Assembly: GCF_028649595.1 (NCBI RefSeq)
Contig: NZ_JAQSLK010000006.1
Span: 1 to 64,000, forward strand
Reading direction: 5' to 3'
From: Campylobacter magnus
GTDB taxonomy: Bacteria > Campylobacterota > Campylobacteria > Campylobacterales > Campylobacteraceae
DNA length: 64,000 nucleotides
Position numbers and translations under genes: made by a program. Under the pieces are notes generated by a model that was given only the letters and a program-made list of their open reading frames with translations, did not search any database and was not told where the DNA came from. This document shows positions 51,398 to 59,984 of the stretch, piece after piece. Every line of letters starts with the position of its first letter. Position 1 is the stretch's first letter.

Positions 51398-51571
51398 TTG
51401 ACAAGTACAAAAATAAAAATCGTCCAAATCATCATCGCTATAGTGCTAATAATTGCACTTTGGGGCATTAGTCCATGGCTTAGTCTTATAGGGCTTGTGC
51501 CTATTATTTTTGCTTGCGTGGGCTTTTGTCCGGTTTGCTATTTTCTAGGGCGTTGTTCTATAAAAAAGTAA
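51398..51571 (+). CDS. DUF2892-like small membrane protein
   Basis: The 57 codons start at TTG 51398 with AAGGAGC upstream. There are two membrane segments (IVQIIIAIVLIIALWGISPWL and LIGLVPIIFACVGFCPVCYFLG). The end, GFCPVCYFLGR, matches the DUF2892/YgaP membrane pattern with its conserved Cys-Pro. No ATG start exists in frame. Function unknown. Confidence 0.7.
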   Translation: MTSTKIKIVQIIIAIVLIIALWGISPWLSLIGLVPIIFACVGFCPVCYFLGRCSIKK

Positions 51572-51606
51572 TTCTAGAATTCCTTCTAGAATTACTTCTA
51601 GAATTC

Positions 51607-52089
51607 CTAGGCTTTTCTTTTTATATTTTTGCTTGCTTTTATGTAGTGCTTTGCATTTAGCATATTTTCTTTGATTTCATCCACGCTTAGTTCACGCTTT
51701 ATGCTTGCTGGCGAGCCCATTATGAGTGAGCCACTAGCAAACACTTTATTTTGCGTGACCACAGCCCCAGCTGCTACGATAGAATTATCGCCGATTTTTG
51801 CGCCATTTAAGATGATAGCCCCCATGCCTATAATGCAGTTTTTGCCGATATCACAGCCGTGAATGATAGCTCCATGACCGATGGTAGTAAATGCCCCTAT
51901 TTTACAAGGAGAGCCTTTATCTACATGAATTACAGCAGCATCTTGGATATTTACGCCTTTGGCGATAGTGATTTTATCATAGTCAGCTCGCACACTAGCA
52001 GAGTACCAAATAGAGCTTTTCTTGCCGATTTTTAGCTTACCTTCAACTTGCGCATTCCACGCTATTTTTACTGATTTATGAATTTTCAT
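51607..52089 (-). CDS. Gamma-class carbonic anhydrase-like hexapeptide-repeat protein
   Basis: This 160-residue left-handed beta-helix protein of I/V-G-x-x-x-x repeats has metal His at AAVIHVDKG and TIGHGAIIHGCDIG, the three-His set of the YrdA/CaiE/gamma carbonic anhydrase family. Length is normal. The true substrate is often unclear for these proteins. Confidence 0.88.
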   Translation of the reverse strand: MKIHKSVKIAWNAQVEGKLKIGKKSSIWYSASVRADYDKITIAKGVNIQDAAVIHVDKGSPCKIGAFTTIGHGAIIHGCDIGKNCIIGMGAIILNGAKIGDNSIVAAGAVVTQNKVFASGSLIMGSPASIKRELSVDEIKENMLNAKHYIKASKNIKRKA

Positions 52090-52164
52090 AGCAAAAGTCT
52101 TTAAAAATAATTAAAAAGCAAAATCTAGAATTCCTAACCTAGGAATTCTAGATTTTAAGCAAAC

Positions 52165-52680
52165 TTAGCCTTTTTTAGGCACAATTAGCATATTTACATA
52201 GCGACCCTCTAATGCTGGCGCATTTGCTTGGTCGCAGTTTTCGCTTACCATTTCCCAAATCTTTTCTAGCATAGCCACGCCAATTTGCGGCGTATTCATC
52301 TCACGCCCTTTTAGAAAAACTCTAAAGCGCACATGCTTACCATCAGCTATAAACTCTAAGGCGTGTTTAACCTTGTAATTTAGGTCATTTTGAGCTGTTT
52401 TAGCTGAGAGCTTTATCTCTTTTATCTCAATGACTTTTTGCTTTTTTTTGGCTTCTTTTTGCCTTTTTTCTTGCTGATAGCGGAATTTGCCATAGTCCAT
52501 TATCTTGCACACAGGTGGATTTGCATCAGGTGCGATAAGAACGAGATCAAGCCCCATTTTCTCAGCTAGTTCTAAAGCCTCAGCCCTACTGATGATGCCA
52601 TAACTAGTGCCATCATCTCCATTACAACGCACTTCATTTGCGCGTATTTCTTCGTTTAAGTAAATTTTATCTTTACTCAA
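52165..52680 (-). CDS. infC: Translation initiation factor IF-3
   Basis: This 171-residue protein has an N-domain ([29 protein letters not shown]) and a C-domain ([30 protein letters not shown]...[10 protein letters not shown]), both typical. The start is TTG at 52680, overlapping the thrS stop (TTGA). IF-3 discriminates against non-standard starts, and infC genes often use one for self-control (AUU in E. coli), so the UUG here may serve the same autoregulation. Confidence 0.96.
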   Translation of the reverse strand: MSKDKIYLNEEIRANEVRCNGDDGTSYGIISRAEALELAEKMGLDLVLIAPDANPPVCKIMDYGKFRYQQEKRQKEAKKKQKVIEIKEIKLSAKTAQNDLNYKVKHALEFIADGKHVRFRVFLKGREMNTPQIGVAMLEKIWEMVSENCDQANAPALEGRYVNMLIVPKKG

Positions 52681-54500
52681 AAAGTCACCTCGTTTATTTT
52701 AGATTTGATTAGTTCATAAAACTGCTCTAAGCTAGCTTCGCTTTGCTCACGCTTTACTCTATCGCGTATCGCTACTTTGCGTCCCTCTACCTCAGCGTCA
52801 CCAAGTACGATTAGCATAGGGATATGCTCTTTTTCAGCGGTGCGAATGCGCTTATTTAGAGTTTCATTTTTATTAAATACCTTGCTATCAGCTCCAAGGT
52901 CAAGCAAAGCAGCTTCAATCTCCTTAGCATAAGCATTGTGAGATTCAGCAATAGGTATGATAGCAACTTGCGTGTGCGCTAGCCAGAAAGGCAGCTCGCC
53001 GGCTGTGTGTTCTAACAAAATTCCTATAAAACGCTCAAAGCTACCTAAAATCGCTCTGTGAATCATCACAGGCTGCTTTTTCTCGTTGTTTTCATCAGTG
53101 TATTCAAGCCCGAAGCGCTCAGGCAGGTTAAAGTCAATTTGCACCGTTCCACACTGCCATTTGCGTTTTAGAGCATCAGTTATTTTTATATCTATTTTTG
53201 GGCCATAAAATGCACCGCCGCCCTCGTCAATGCCGTATTTTAGCCCTTTTTCATCAAGTGCGTCTTTTAAAGCTTTTGTAGCTACTTCCCAAACCTCGTC
53301 GCTACCTACTGCTTTTGCTGGCTTTGTAGAAATCTCCATCTCATAATGAAAGCCAAAGGCTTTCATCATTTTATCCACAAAATCAAGTATTTCATATACA
53401 TTTTCTTTGATTTGGCTTGGCATTACAAAAAGATGCGCATCATCTTGTGTGAATTCTCTAACTCTAAAAAGTCCGTGTAAAACACCGCTTTTTTCGTGTC
53501 TATGAACTACGCCATATTCGCAAAATTTCAGTGGCAAATCACGGTAGCTGCGTGCTTCGCTTTGATATACTTTTATATGACCTACGCAGTTCATCGGCTT
53601 TATACCGTATTCTTGTTCATCAATTTGCGTAAAATACATATTTTCTTTGTAGTTTGCGTAGTGTCCGCTGATTTTCCACGCTTCGCTTTTTAGGATTTCA
53701 GGGCCACGAACTGGCTCATATCCACGCTTACGCAAAGCATAATAAAGCTTGTGCTCTAGTCTTGTGCGAAGGCGTGAGCCATTTGGTAGCCATATCGGCA
53801 GTCCTGCGCCTATTGTCTCATCAAAGCTAAAAAACTTCATTTGCTCGCCAAGCTTGCGGTGGTCGCGCTTTTTGGCTTCTTCTAGAGTTCTTAAATGCTC
53901 ATTTAAGCTCTCTTTATCCGCAAATGCTGTGCCATAAATGCGAGTTAGCATTTCACGCTTTTCATCGCCGCCCAGATACGCCCCAGCAATTCTAGTAAGC
54001 TTAAACCAGCGCAAATACTTTGTATTTGGCACATGAGGCCCACGACAAATGTCCTCCCACTCGCCTTGGCTATATAGCGTTACTTCACCTTGTGGGATAC
54101 GCTTTAAAACCTCTTGTTTTAGGTCGTCTTTGGCGTATTTTGCGCTCACTTTATCCCAAGTAGAGTATTGCTTTACTAGATCTTGCTTGGCATCAATTAG
54201 CTCTTTCATTTTCTTTTCAATTACAGCTAGATCTTCTTCTTTCAGGCTCTCTCCATTAGGCTTTTTTACACGCATATCGTAGTAAAAGCCATCTTCGATA
54301 GCAGGTCCTACGAAAAACTGAACATTGCCATAAAGCTCAGTTATAGCCTGAGCCATTAGATGCGCACAGCTGTGGCGAATAATATCAAGCCCATCAGCTG
54401 AGTTTTCATAGTAAATCTCAGCCCCACCGCTTAGATTTTCGGCTTTATAGGTTTGAGTATCTACGATTTTATCATCAATTTTATATGCTATTACATCCAT
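52677..54500 (-). CDS. thrS: Threonyl-tRNA synthetase
   Basis: This 607-residue class II synthetase has an editing domain with [10 protein letters not shown], a catalytic core with [14 protein letters not shown], the [12 protein letters not shown] motif 2 region and [18 protein letters not shown] motif 3, and a C-terminal anticodon-binding domain. A short N-terminus (no full TGS domain) is visible compared with E. coli; related Campylobacter proteins are similar. It overlaps infC by 4 bases. Confidence 0.97.
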   Translation of the reverse strand: MDVIAYKIDDKIVDTQTYKAENLSGGAEIYYENSADGLDIIRHSCAHLMAQAITELYGNVQFFVGPAIEDGFYYDMRVKKPNGESLKEEDLAVIEKKMKELIDAKQDLVKQYSTWDKVSAKYAKDDLKQEVLKRIPQGEVTLYSQGEWEDICRGPHVPNTKYLRWFKLTRIAGAYLGGDEKREMLTRIYGTAFADKESLNEHLRTLEEAKKRDHRKLGEQMKFFSFDETIGAGLPIWLPNGSRLRTRLEHKLYYALRKRGYEPVRGPEILKSEAWKISGHYANYKENMYFTQIDEQEYGIKPMNCVGHIKVYQSEARSYRDLPLKFCEYGVVHRHEKSGVLHGLFRVREFTQDDAHLFVMPSQIKENVYEILDFVDKMMKAFGFHYEMEISTKPAKAVGSDEVWEVATKALKDALDEKGLKYGIDEGGGAFYGPKIDIKITDALKRKWQCGTVQIDFNLPERFGLEYTDENNEKKQPVMIHRAILGSFERFIGILLEHTAGELPFWLAHTQVAIIPIAESHNAYAKEIEAALLDLGADSKVFNKNETLNKRIRTAEKEHIPMLIVLGDAEVEGRKVAIRDRVKREQSEASLEQFYELIKSKINEVTF

Positions 54501-54574
54501 TTTTAAACCTTAAAAAATAAAAAATTTTGCGATTTTAGCTAATATTTTGTTAATATTAACTGAAATAAGCATTA

Positions 54575-54725
54575 AAAAAGCCTAGGAATTCTAGAATTCC
54601 TAGACAAAATTCTAGAATTCCTAACAAAAATTCCTAAGAATTCTAGAATTCCCAGATAAAATTCTAGAATTCCTAACAAAAATTCCTAAGAATTCTAGAA
54701 TTCCTAGACAAAAATCTAGAATTCC
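54575..54725. repeat. Palindrome cluster with a 52-base tandem duplication
   Basis: Six palindrome copies lie between hldE and thrS. The block 54606-54657 is repeated almost exactly at 54658-54709 (52-base period). It may end the heptose operon transcript. Confidence 0.85.
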
Positions 54726-56113
54726 TAGCAGTTTTTCTTGATTTTTTCTACCAAAGCAGAGGTGCTTTTGCCCTCTTTAAAATCAATTAGCGCAAGTTTA
54801 GTGGCGTATTTTGCGCCAGCTACTTCTTTGTTTGCGTAATCAGCTCCCTTAGCTAGCACATCAGGAGCAATGTCTTTTATAAGAAGTTCTGGCGTATCTT
54901 CGCCAAAAATCACCACAAAATCCACCGCCTCCAATGCCTCAAGCATGCTAGCTCTTTCATTCTCATCATTTATAGGGCGGCTTTTTCCTTTTAGCCTACG
55001 CACGCTCTCATCGCTATTTAGCCCCACGATTAGCACGTCGCCTAAGGCTCTAGCTTTTTTTAGATAGCTGGTATGGCCGCTGTGAAGCACATCAAAGCAG
55101 CCGTTTGTAAATACGATTTTTTTGCCCTTTTTTCTTAGCTCTTTAATAGCGGTTAAAATTTGCTCTTTGCTTTTTATTTTGCCTTCATGAAAGCCAGCAA
55201 GTGCGTGTATTTCATCCCAGCTAGCATCTGCACTACCTACTTTGCCCACGACCACAGCAGCAGCAAGATTTGCGTATTTTAAAGCTGTTTTTATATTATC
55301 ACCCCTAGCTAGACAATATCCAAGAGTAGCTAGCACGCTATCGCCTGCGCCTGTTACATCGTAGACCTCTTTTGCTAGGGCTGGATCTCTTAGCTCATTT
55401 TGCCCATCCCATAGAGCAATGCCCTGCTCGCTTAGCGTAACTAGCCCAAAATCAAGCTCAAATCGCTCTTTTAGCTCCCTTAAGCCCTTTGAGATATCAG
55501 CATCACTTGCTAGGGCATATCCTAGTGCGCCTGAGGCTTCTTTGCGGTTTGGGGTGAGCAGGGTCGCACCTTTGTATTTGCTATAATCCGTGCCTTTTGG
55601 ATCTACTAGCACGGCTTTATTTAGTGCTTTTGAAGTTTTGATACAAGCATTGGTTAGCTTATTTGTTAGCACGCCTTTTCCATAATCGCTTAGCAAAACT
55701 ATATCATAGCGTTTTAGAATTCCCTCTAATCTAGCGATTATTTCATCATCTAGGCTGATTTCATCTGCGCTTTCATTATCCACTCTTAGCACTTGCTGGT
55801 GAGAGACCATTATGCGTGATTTTTGGCTAGATTTTCGCCCACGCTCTTGAAGCACTAGCTCAGCCTTTGCTTTGCAGCTAGCTAGCATAGCGATGATCTC
55901 TCGTCCTGCGCTATCATCGCCTAGCACGCTGATTACACCTACATCAGCACCTAGTGCGATGAGATTTGATACCACATTTCCACAGCCGCCAAGTCGCTTT
56001 GTCTCGCTTTGTTTTAGTACTACTTGGACTGGGGCTTCTGGGCTTATACGCTCGCAACTGCCCCAGATATAGTGATCTATCATTAGATCGCCGATTACTA
56101 AGACCTTAGGCAT
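54725..56113 (-). CDS. hldE: Bifunctional heptose-7-phosphate kinase / heptose-1-phosphate adenylyltransferase HldE
   Basis: The 462 residues comprise an N-terminal ribokinase-like domain (VIGDLMIDHYIWG at residues 5-17, DVTGAGDSVLATLGY near 255) and a C-terminal nucleotidyltransferase (FTNGCFDVLHSGHTSYLKKA near 335). Both activities of ADP-heptose synthesis for LOS are present. It overlaps hldD by 8 bases. Confidence 0.96.
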   Translation of the reverse strand: MPKVLVIGDLMIDHYIWGSCERISPEAPVQVVLKQSETKRLGGCGNVVSNLIALGADVGVISVLGDDSAGREIIAMLASCKAKAELVLQERGRKSSQKSRIMVSHQQVLRVDNESADEISLDDEIIARLEGILKRYDIVLLSDYGKGVLTNKLTNACIKTSKALNKAVLVDPKGTDYSKYKGATLLTPNRKEASGALGYALASDADISKGLRELKERFELDFGLVTLSEQGIALWDGQNELRDPALAKEVYDVTGAGDSVLATLGYCLARGDNIKTALKYANLAAAVVVGKVGSADASWDEIHALAGFHEGKIKSKEQILTAIKELRKKGKKIVFTNGCFDVLHSGHTSYLKKARALGDVLIVGLNSDESVRRLKGKSRPINDENERASMLEALEAVDFVVIFGEDTPELLIKDIAPDVLAKGADYANKEVAGAKYATKLALIDFKEGKSTSALVEKIKKNC

Positions 56114-57077
56114 TTTGCTCTTTCTTAAAGATTTCTTTTATTTCATCTGCGTAGTCTGCTATGCCTGCCTCTAAGCTCCATTTAGCAAGGAATTCTAGAT
56201 TTGCATTTTTGCTAAGATCAGCTTGGGTGTGAAACTGATAGGCACCGATAAAAGGATTTGGGATATATTCTTTTTTTACATTTATATTTAAAACTTCAGC
56301 CAAAATATCAACTATACTCTCAAAGCTTCTAGCTTTTCCAGTAGCTGCGTTATACACACCACTTTTTGCTTTTAGCGCAGCCTCGTTTGCCGCTACTATA
56401 TCACGGATATAGACAAAATCACGGCAAATTTTATCACTGCCTTCAAAAAGCCTTGCGCTGCCACTTTTTAGCATTTGAAGACCAAATTGTAGCACCATGC
56501 TTGCGGTTTTGCCTTTAAAATACTCGCTTTTGCCATAAACATTAAAATACCTTAGCCCCACTACATGCGCGCTAGGATTAGTAGCGCAGTGATTGCAAGC
56601 GATTTTATCCATCATAAACTTTGAAAATCCATAAGCGTTTTTTGGCTTTTCGCTAGCCCAAATGCTCTGTGGGCTAGGCGCATCTCCATAAACAGCCCCA
56701 GAGCTAGCATATACTAGCTTTGAGTCTAGTTTTTTTGCTAAGTTCATGATATCTACAAAAACATTTATATTTGTGCGCATGATAGCGTCTTGTTCGCTAA
56801 CAGTGGTATCGCTAATAGCTGCCTCGTGAAAAATCGCATGCGGGGCAAAATCAGCAATTTTTTCTAGCGTTTTAATATCGCAAATATCGCCACAGTAAAT
56901 CTCCCCGCTAAAATCAAGCAAATTGCGATAATCTCCAAAGGCTTTGAAATTCCCATTGCTAAAACGCTCGCCAGAGTTAAAGCAATCAATCACAAGCACC
57001 TCATGCCCTAGGTCCTCAAAGTGTTTTGCTAGATTTGAGCCAATAAAGCCAGCCCCGCCAGTAACTACGATTTTCAT
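56106..57077 (-). CDS. hldD: ADP-L-glycero-D-manno-heptose-6-epimerase HldD
   Basis: This 323-residue short-chain dehydrogenase-type protein has the NADP-binding TGGAGFIGSNLAKHFEDLG at residues 6-24, YASSGAVYGD, and the catalytic YGFSKFMMD. It completes ADP-heptose. It is between gmhB (upstream by 37 bases) and hldE (overlapping) on one strand. GGGAGCATAA precedes the ATG. Confidence 0.95.
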   Translation of the reverse strand: MKIVVTGGAGFIGSNLAKHFEDLGHEVLVIDCFNSGERFSNGNFKAFGDYRNLLDFSGEIYCGDICDIKTLEKIADFAPHAIFHEAAISDTTVSEQDAIMRTNINVFVDIMNLAKKLDSKLVYASSGAVYGDAPSPQSIWASEKPKNAYGFSKFMMDKIACNHCATNPSAHVVGLRYFNVYGKSEYFKGKTASMVLQFGLQMLKSGSARLFEGSDKICRDFVYIRDIVAANEAALKAKSGVYNAATGKARSFESIVDILAEVLNINVKKEYIPNPFIGAYQFHTQADLSKNANLEFLAKWSLEAGIADYADEIKEIFKKEQNA

Positions 57078-57114
57078 TTATGCTCCCAAATTTTTTGCTT
57101 ATTATAATGAAAAA

Positions 57115-57603
57115 TTATTTAATTTTCAAAGAAAACGCCACTTCTTTTAAGCTAGCAAATTCTTTGCCTAATTTAAAGTTTTTTCCAACGCCAGCTGATA
57201 GTCCTGCTGCTATGTCGCTGTCTTTATCACCTATTAAAATTGAGTTTTTTAGATCGATTTCTAGCTCACTAGCTGCTTTTAAAATCATACCAGGCTTTGG
57301 CTTTCTACACTCGCAGCCTAGTTCTGGTGCGTGTGGGCAGTGATAGACCTTTAGCACTGAAATTCCTTGTTTTTCAAGCCCTGTTAGCATCCATGTTGTA
57401 AGGTTTGCAAAATCAGCCTCGCTATAATATCCTCTTGCGATGCCTGATTGATTTGTGATTATTACAAGCTCAAAGCCTAATTCTTTTAGCCTTAAAAGCC
57501 CCTCAAACACGCCATCGCACCACGAGAAATCTTCTATTTTGCCTACATAGCCGCGATCTACATTTATCACGCCATCTCTATCTAAAAATGCTGCTTTTTT
57601 CAT
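57115..57603 (-). CDS. gmhB: D,D-heptose 1,7-bisphosphate phosphatase GmhB
   Basis: This 162-residue HAD phosphatase has [21 protein letters not shown] at the start (DxD motif), [18 protein letters not shown], the zinc-binding [18 protein letters not shown] and [11 protein letters not shown]. It removes the 1-phosphate in heptose synthesis. It is the first gene of gmhB-hldD-hldE. The gmhA and waaF genes that follow hldE in C. jejuni are not here. Confidence 0.95.
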   Translation of the reverse strand: MKKAAFLDRDGVINVDRGYVGKIEDFSWCDGVFEGLLRLKELGFELVIITNQSGIARGYYSEADFANLTTWMLTGLEKQGISVLKVYHCPHAPELGCECRKPKPGMILKAASELEIDLKNSILIGDKDSDIAAGLSAGVGKNFKLGKEFASLKEVAFSLKIK

Positions 57604-57649
57604 AAAGCGTATTTTAGCAAATTTTATAAAAATTTAACTTTACAAAGTA

Positions 57650-57676
57650 TATAATTACAAACATTTTTTTAGGAGG
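57650..57676 (+). promoter_or_regulatory. Promoter -10 and strong ribosome site of the cytochrome genes
   Basis: TATAAT at 57650-57655 and AGGAGG at 57671-57676 lie before the ATG at 57683. The upstream sequence has no clear -35, as is normal here. Confidence 0.6.
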
Positions 57677-57682
57677 AACAAA

Positions 57683-57988
57683 ATGAAAAAATTTGCATTT
57701 GCAGCCTGTGCTGCGTTGTTTGCTGCTACTTGCAGCTTTGGAGCTGATGGTGCTACAATATTCAAAAAATGTGTAACTTGCCACGGTATGAAAGCAGAGA
57801 AATCTTATCTAAACAAAGTTCCTGTGCTTACTACAGTAGATGCTGCTGAGCGTCTTGCACTTATGAAAGAGTACAAAGCTGGTACTGCGAACAAATTTGG
57901 CATGGGCGCTGTAATGAAAGGCCAAATGGCTAGCCTAAGCGAAGAGGATATGGCTGCTGTTAACGACTACATCAGCACTCTAAAATAA
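57683..57988 (+). CDS. Periplasmic cytochrome c (c553-like)
   Basis: This 101-residue protein has a Sec signal peptide (FAFAACAALFAATCSFGA), heme site CVTCHG near residue 33 and an axial Met in the GMGAVMKGQMASL segment. Small c553-type cytochromes carry electrons between the bc1 complex and oxidases or peroxidases. A paralogue follows after 6 bases. AGGAGG ribosome site suggests high expression. Confidence 0.9.
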   Translation: MKKFAFAACAALFAATCSFGADGATIFKKCVTCHGMKAEKSYLNKVPVLTTVDAAERLALMKEYKAGTANKFGMGAVMKGQMASLSEEDMAAVNDYISTLK

Positions 57989-57994
57989 GGAGCA

Positions 57995-58303
57995 ATGATG
58001 AAAAAAATCGCTCTAAGTGCGGCTGCGCTTTGCGTGACTGCTAGCATTTGTTTTGGTGCTGATGGTGCTAAGCTTTTTAAATCATGCGTTGCTTGCCACG
58101 GTGCAGCTGCAGAAAAGCCATATCTTGGCGGAAAAGTGCCTGCGCTAAAAAGTATCGCAAGTGCTGAGCGCCTAGAGAGTCTAAAAGGCTACAAAGCCGG
58201 CACTCTAAACAAAAACGGCCAGGGTGGCATTATGAAAGCTCAAATGGCTAAGTTTAGCGAAGAAGATATAGCTGCAATCAATGCTTATATTGATTCGCTA
58301 TAA
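57995..58303 (+). CDS. Periplasmic cytochrome c (c553-like), paralogue
   Basis: This 102-residue protein has a signal peptide, heme site CVACHG, and an axial Met in GIMKAQMAKFSEEDIAAINAYID. It is a tandem paralogue of the preceding gene, with similar block order (CHG, P-L, YKAGT, MKxQM). AAGGAG precedes the ATG. The pair is closed by a good terminator. Confidence 0.9.
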   Translation: MMKKIALSAAALCVTASICFGADGAKLFKSCVACHGAAAEKPYLGGKVPALKSIASAERLESLKGYKAGTLNKNGQGGIMKAQMAKFSEEDIAAINAYIDSL

Positions 58304-58321
58304 TTTGTCTTTATAAGAGCT

Positions 58322-58349
58322 GCCGTGGGTGAGAGCCCACGGCTTTTTT
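58322..58349 (+). terminator. Rho-independent terminator of the cytochrome pair
   Basis: The stem GCCGTGGG (58322-58329) pairs with CCCACGGC (58336-58343), followed by six T. It ends the cytochrome genes, 19 bases after the stop. Confidence 0.9.
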
Positions 58350-58392
58350 ATTTCACGATTAAAATCACATTTTATTTTTTTCAAGCTTTTAG

Positions 58393-58558
58393 GAATTCTA
58401 GATTTGGGAATTCTAGCTTAAGAGTATTTAGGGAATTCTAGATTTGGAATTCTAGAAGTATTTCTAAGGAATTCTAGATTAGGGAATTCTAGTTTTAGGG
58501 AATTCTAGTTTAAGGGTATCTAGGAATTCTAGATTTGGGAATTCTAGAATTCCTAGGT
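58393..58558. repeat. Degenerate tandem array of GGAATTCTAGATTT units
   Basis: About eight half-palindromes (GGGAATTCTAGATTTGG and variants) lie between the cytochrome terminator and cmeC, ending in one full palindrome. The organisation is like the array at 29330-29490. Confidence 0.8.
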
Positions 58559-58562
58559 TAGT

Positions 58563-59984
58563 TTAGTATTTTAAAGTCTCATCAAGGCTTTTTTCTAAGC
58601 CTTTTGGATTTTTAAATCCACCACCAAAGGCTTTAAAAACCTCTACAACTGAGCTAGCTAAACCTGCTTTGGAACTTGCTAGCTCTAGCCTTGCGCTAAG
58701 ATGCTGGCGCTGTGCGTCAAGCAGCTCAAGATGAGAGCTATAGCCTGCCTCGTATCTAAGCTTGCTAAGCTCATAAACCCTAGCACCTGAGGCTTCAAGG
58801 TCGCTAGCAGCACTTAGTTTAAAATCAGCATTTTTACGAAGTTCAAGCGCATCTTTTACCTCACCAAGAGCGTTTTTAAGTGTTTTGTCGTATTCTAGCA
58901 TGCTAGCATTTTGATCTAGCCAAGCTAGTTTTACATTACTAGCAGTACGACCAAAGTCAAAAAGCGGCATCACCAAAGACCCACCTTTTTGCCAAGTGTG
59001 CGCTGAGCTTACTAAAAGACGCTCAAAGTCATTGCTAGTATAGCCAAAGGCTGCTGTTAGGCTAATTTGTGGAAAATACGCAGCTCTAGCTACGCCTATT
59101 TGGGCATTTGCAGCCTTAAATCTAAGCAAAGCAGCACCAACATCAGCTCTACGCTCTAAAATATCAGCACTAATGCCCTCTGGGACACTTGGGATAGTGT
59201 AGTTAGCGTCACTTATAGTGATGTTGTTTTCAGCTATAAAGCTAGCATCTTTGCCGCTTAAAATCGCAAGTGCGGTGCGAGTTTTGCTAAGGCTATCTTG
59301 TAAGGTAGCAAGCTGCGAGCGTGCACTATCTACGCTAGCCTTGCTTTGGTAATACACAAGCTCTGTTATATAGCCACTTTCTAGCTCGGCTTTGCGGTAT
59401 TCTAGCGTTTGTTCGTAGCTTGCAAGGCTTTCTTTTAATATATTTTCTTGCTCACTTAGCGCAATTAGCGAAAAGTATGTATTTGCCACGCTTGCAGCTA
59501 TGCTAAGTCTTGCGTTTTGAACATCCATCGCACTTGCTTCATACATAGCGATGCCAGCTCTTGCAGCATTTCTTACTCTACCCCACAGATCAATCTCCCA
59601 GCTTAAAACTGCGCCTAAGCTAGTAAGCGTGCTAGTGCTTCTGCCCTGCGGCGAGCGCTCGCTAGTTTCGCTTTTGATAGAGCTTGCCTCGCCTTTTACA
59701 TTTGGCGTAAACTCTAGCTTTGCTAGATCCATTTGAACTTTTGCTTGCTCAAGCGAATTTAGTGCTAAAAGTAGATCAGAGTTTTTGCTAAGAGCTAAAC
59801 TCATTAGCTCGTTTAGCTGAGAATTATTAAACTCCTCCCACCAACTCTCATTTATATCCTTTACCATAACAGGATTTGCTAGGCTTACATTAGTATCCAC
59901 AACTGGCATTTTTGGGCGCAGGTTACAAGCAGAAAAACTAAGAGCTATGGCAAATACTACTAGGAATTCTAGAATTCTACGCAT
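58563..59984 (-). CDS. cmeC: CmeC-like outer membrane channel lipoprotein
   Basis: This 473-residue TolC-type efflux channel has a lipoprotein signal peptide (lipobox FSAC near residue 20), two coiled-coil/duplicated halves and conserved [12 protein letters not shown] and PLFDFGR motifs. With CmeB and CmeA it forms the tripartite multidrug and bile efflux pump of Campylobacter. It overlaps cmeB by 8 bases. The signal peptide begins RILEFLVVF, encoded by a copy of the genomic palindrome at 59964-59977. Confidence 0.93.
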   Translation of the reverse strand: MRRILEFLVVFAIALSFSACNLRPKMPVVDTNVSLANPVMVKDINESWWEEFNNSQLNELMSLALSKNSDLLLALNSLEQAKVQMDLAKLEFTPNVKGEASSIKSETSERSPQGRSTSTLTSLGAVLSWEIDLWGRVRNAARAGIAMYEASAMDVQNARLSIAASVANTYFSLIALSEQENILKESLASYEQTLEYRKAELESGYITELVYYQSKASVDSARSQLATLQDSLSKTRTALAILSGKDASFIAENNITISDANYTIPSVPEGISADILERRADVGAALLRFKAANAQIGVARAAYFPQISLTAAFGYTSNDFERLLVSSAHTWQKGGSLVMPLFDFGRTASNVKLAWLDQNASMLEYDKTLKNALGEVKDALELRKNADFKLSAASDLEASGARVYELSKLRYEAGYSSHLELLDAQRQHLSARLELASSKAGLASSVVEVFKAFGGGFKNPKGLEKSLDETLKY

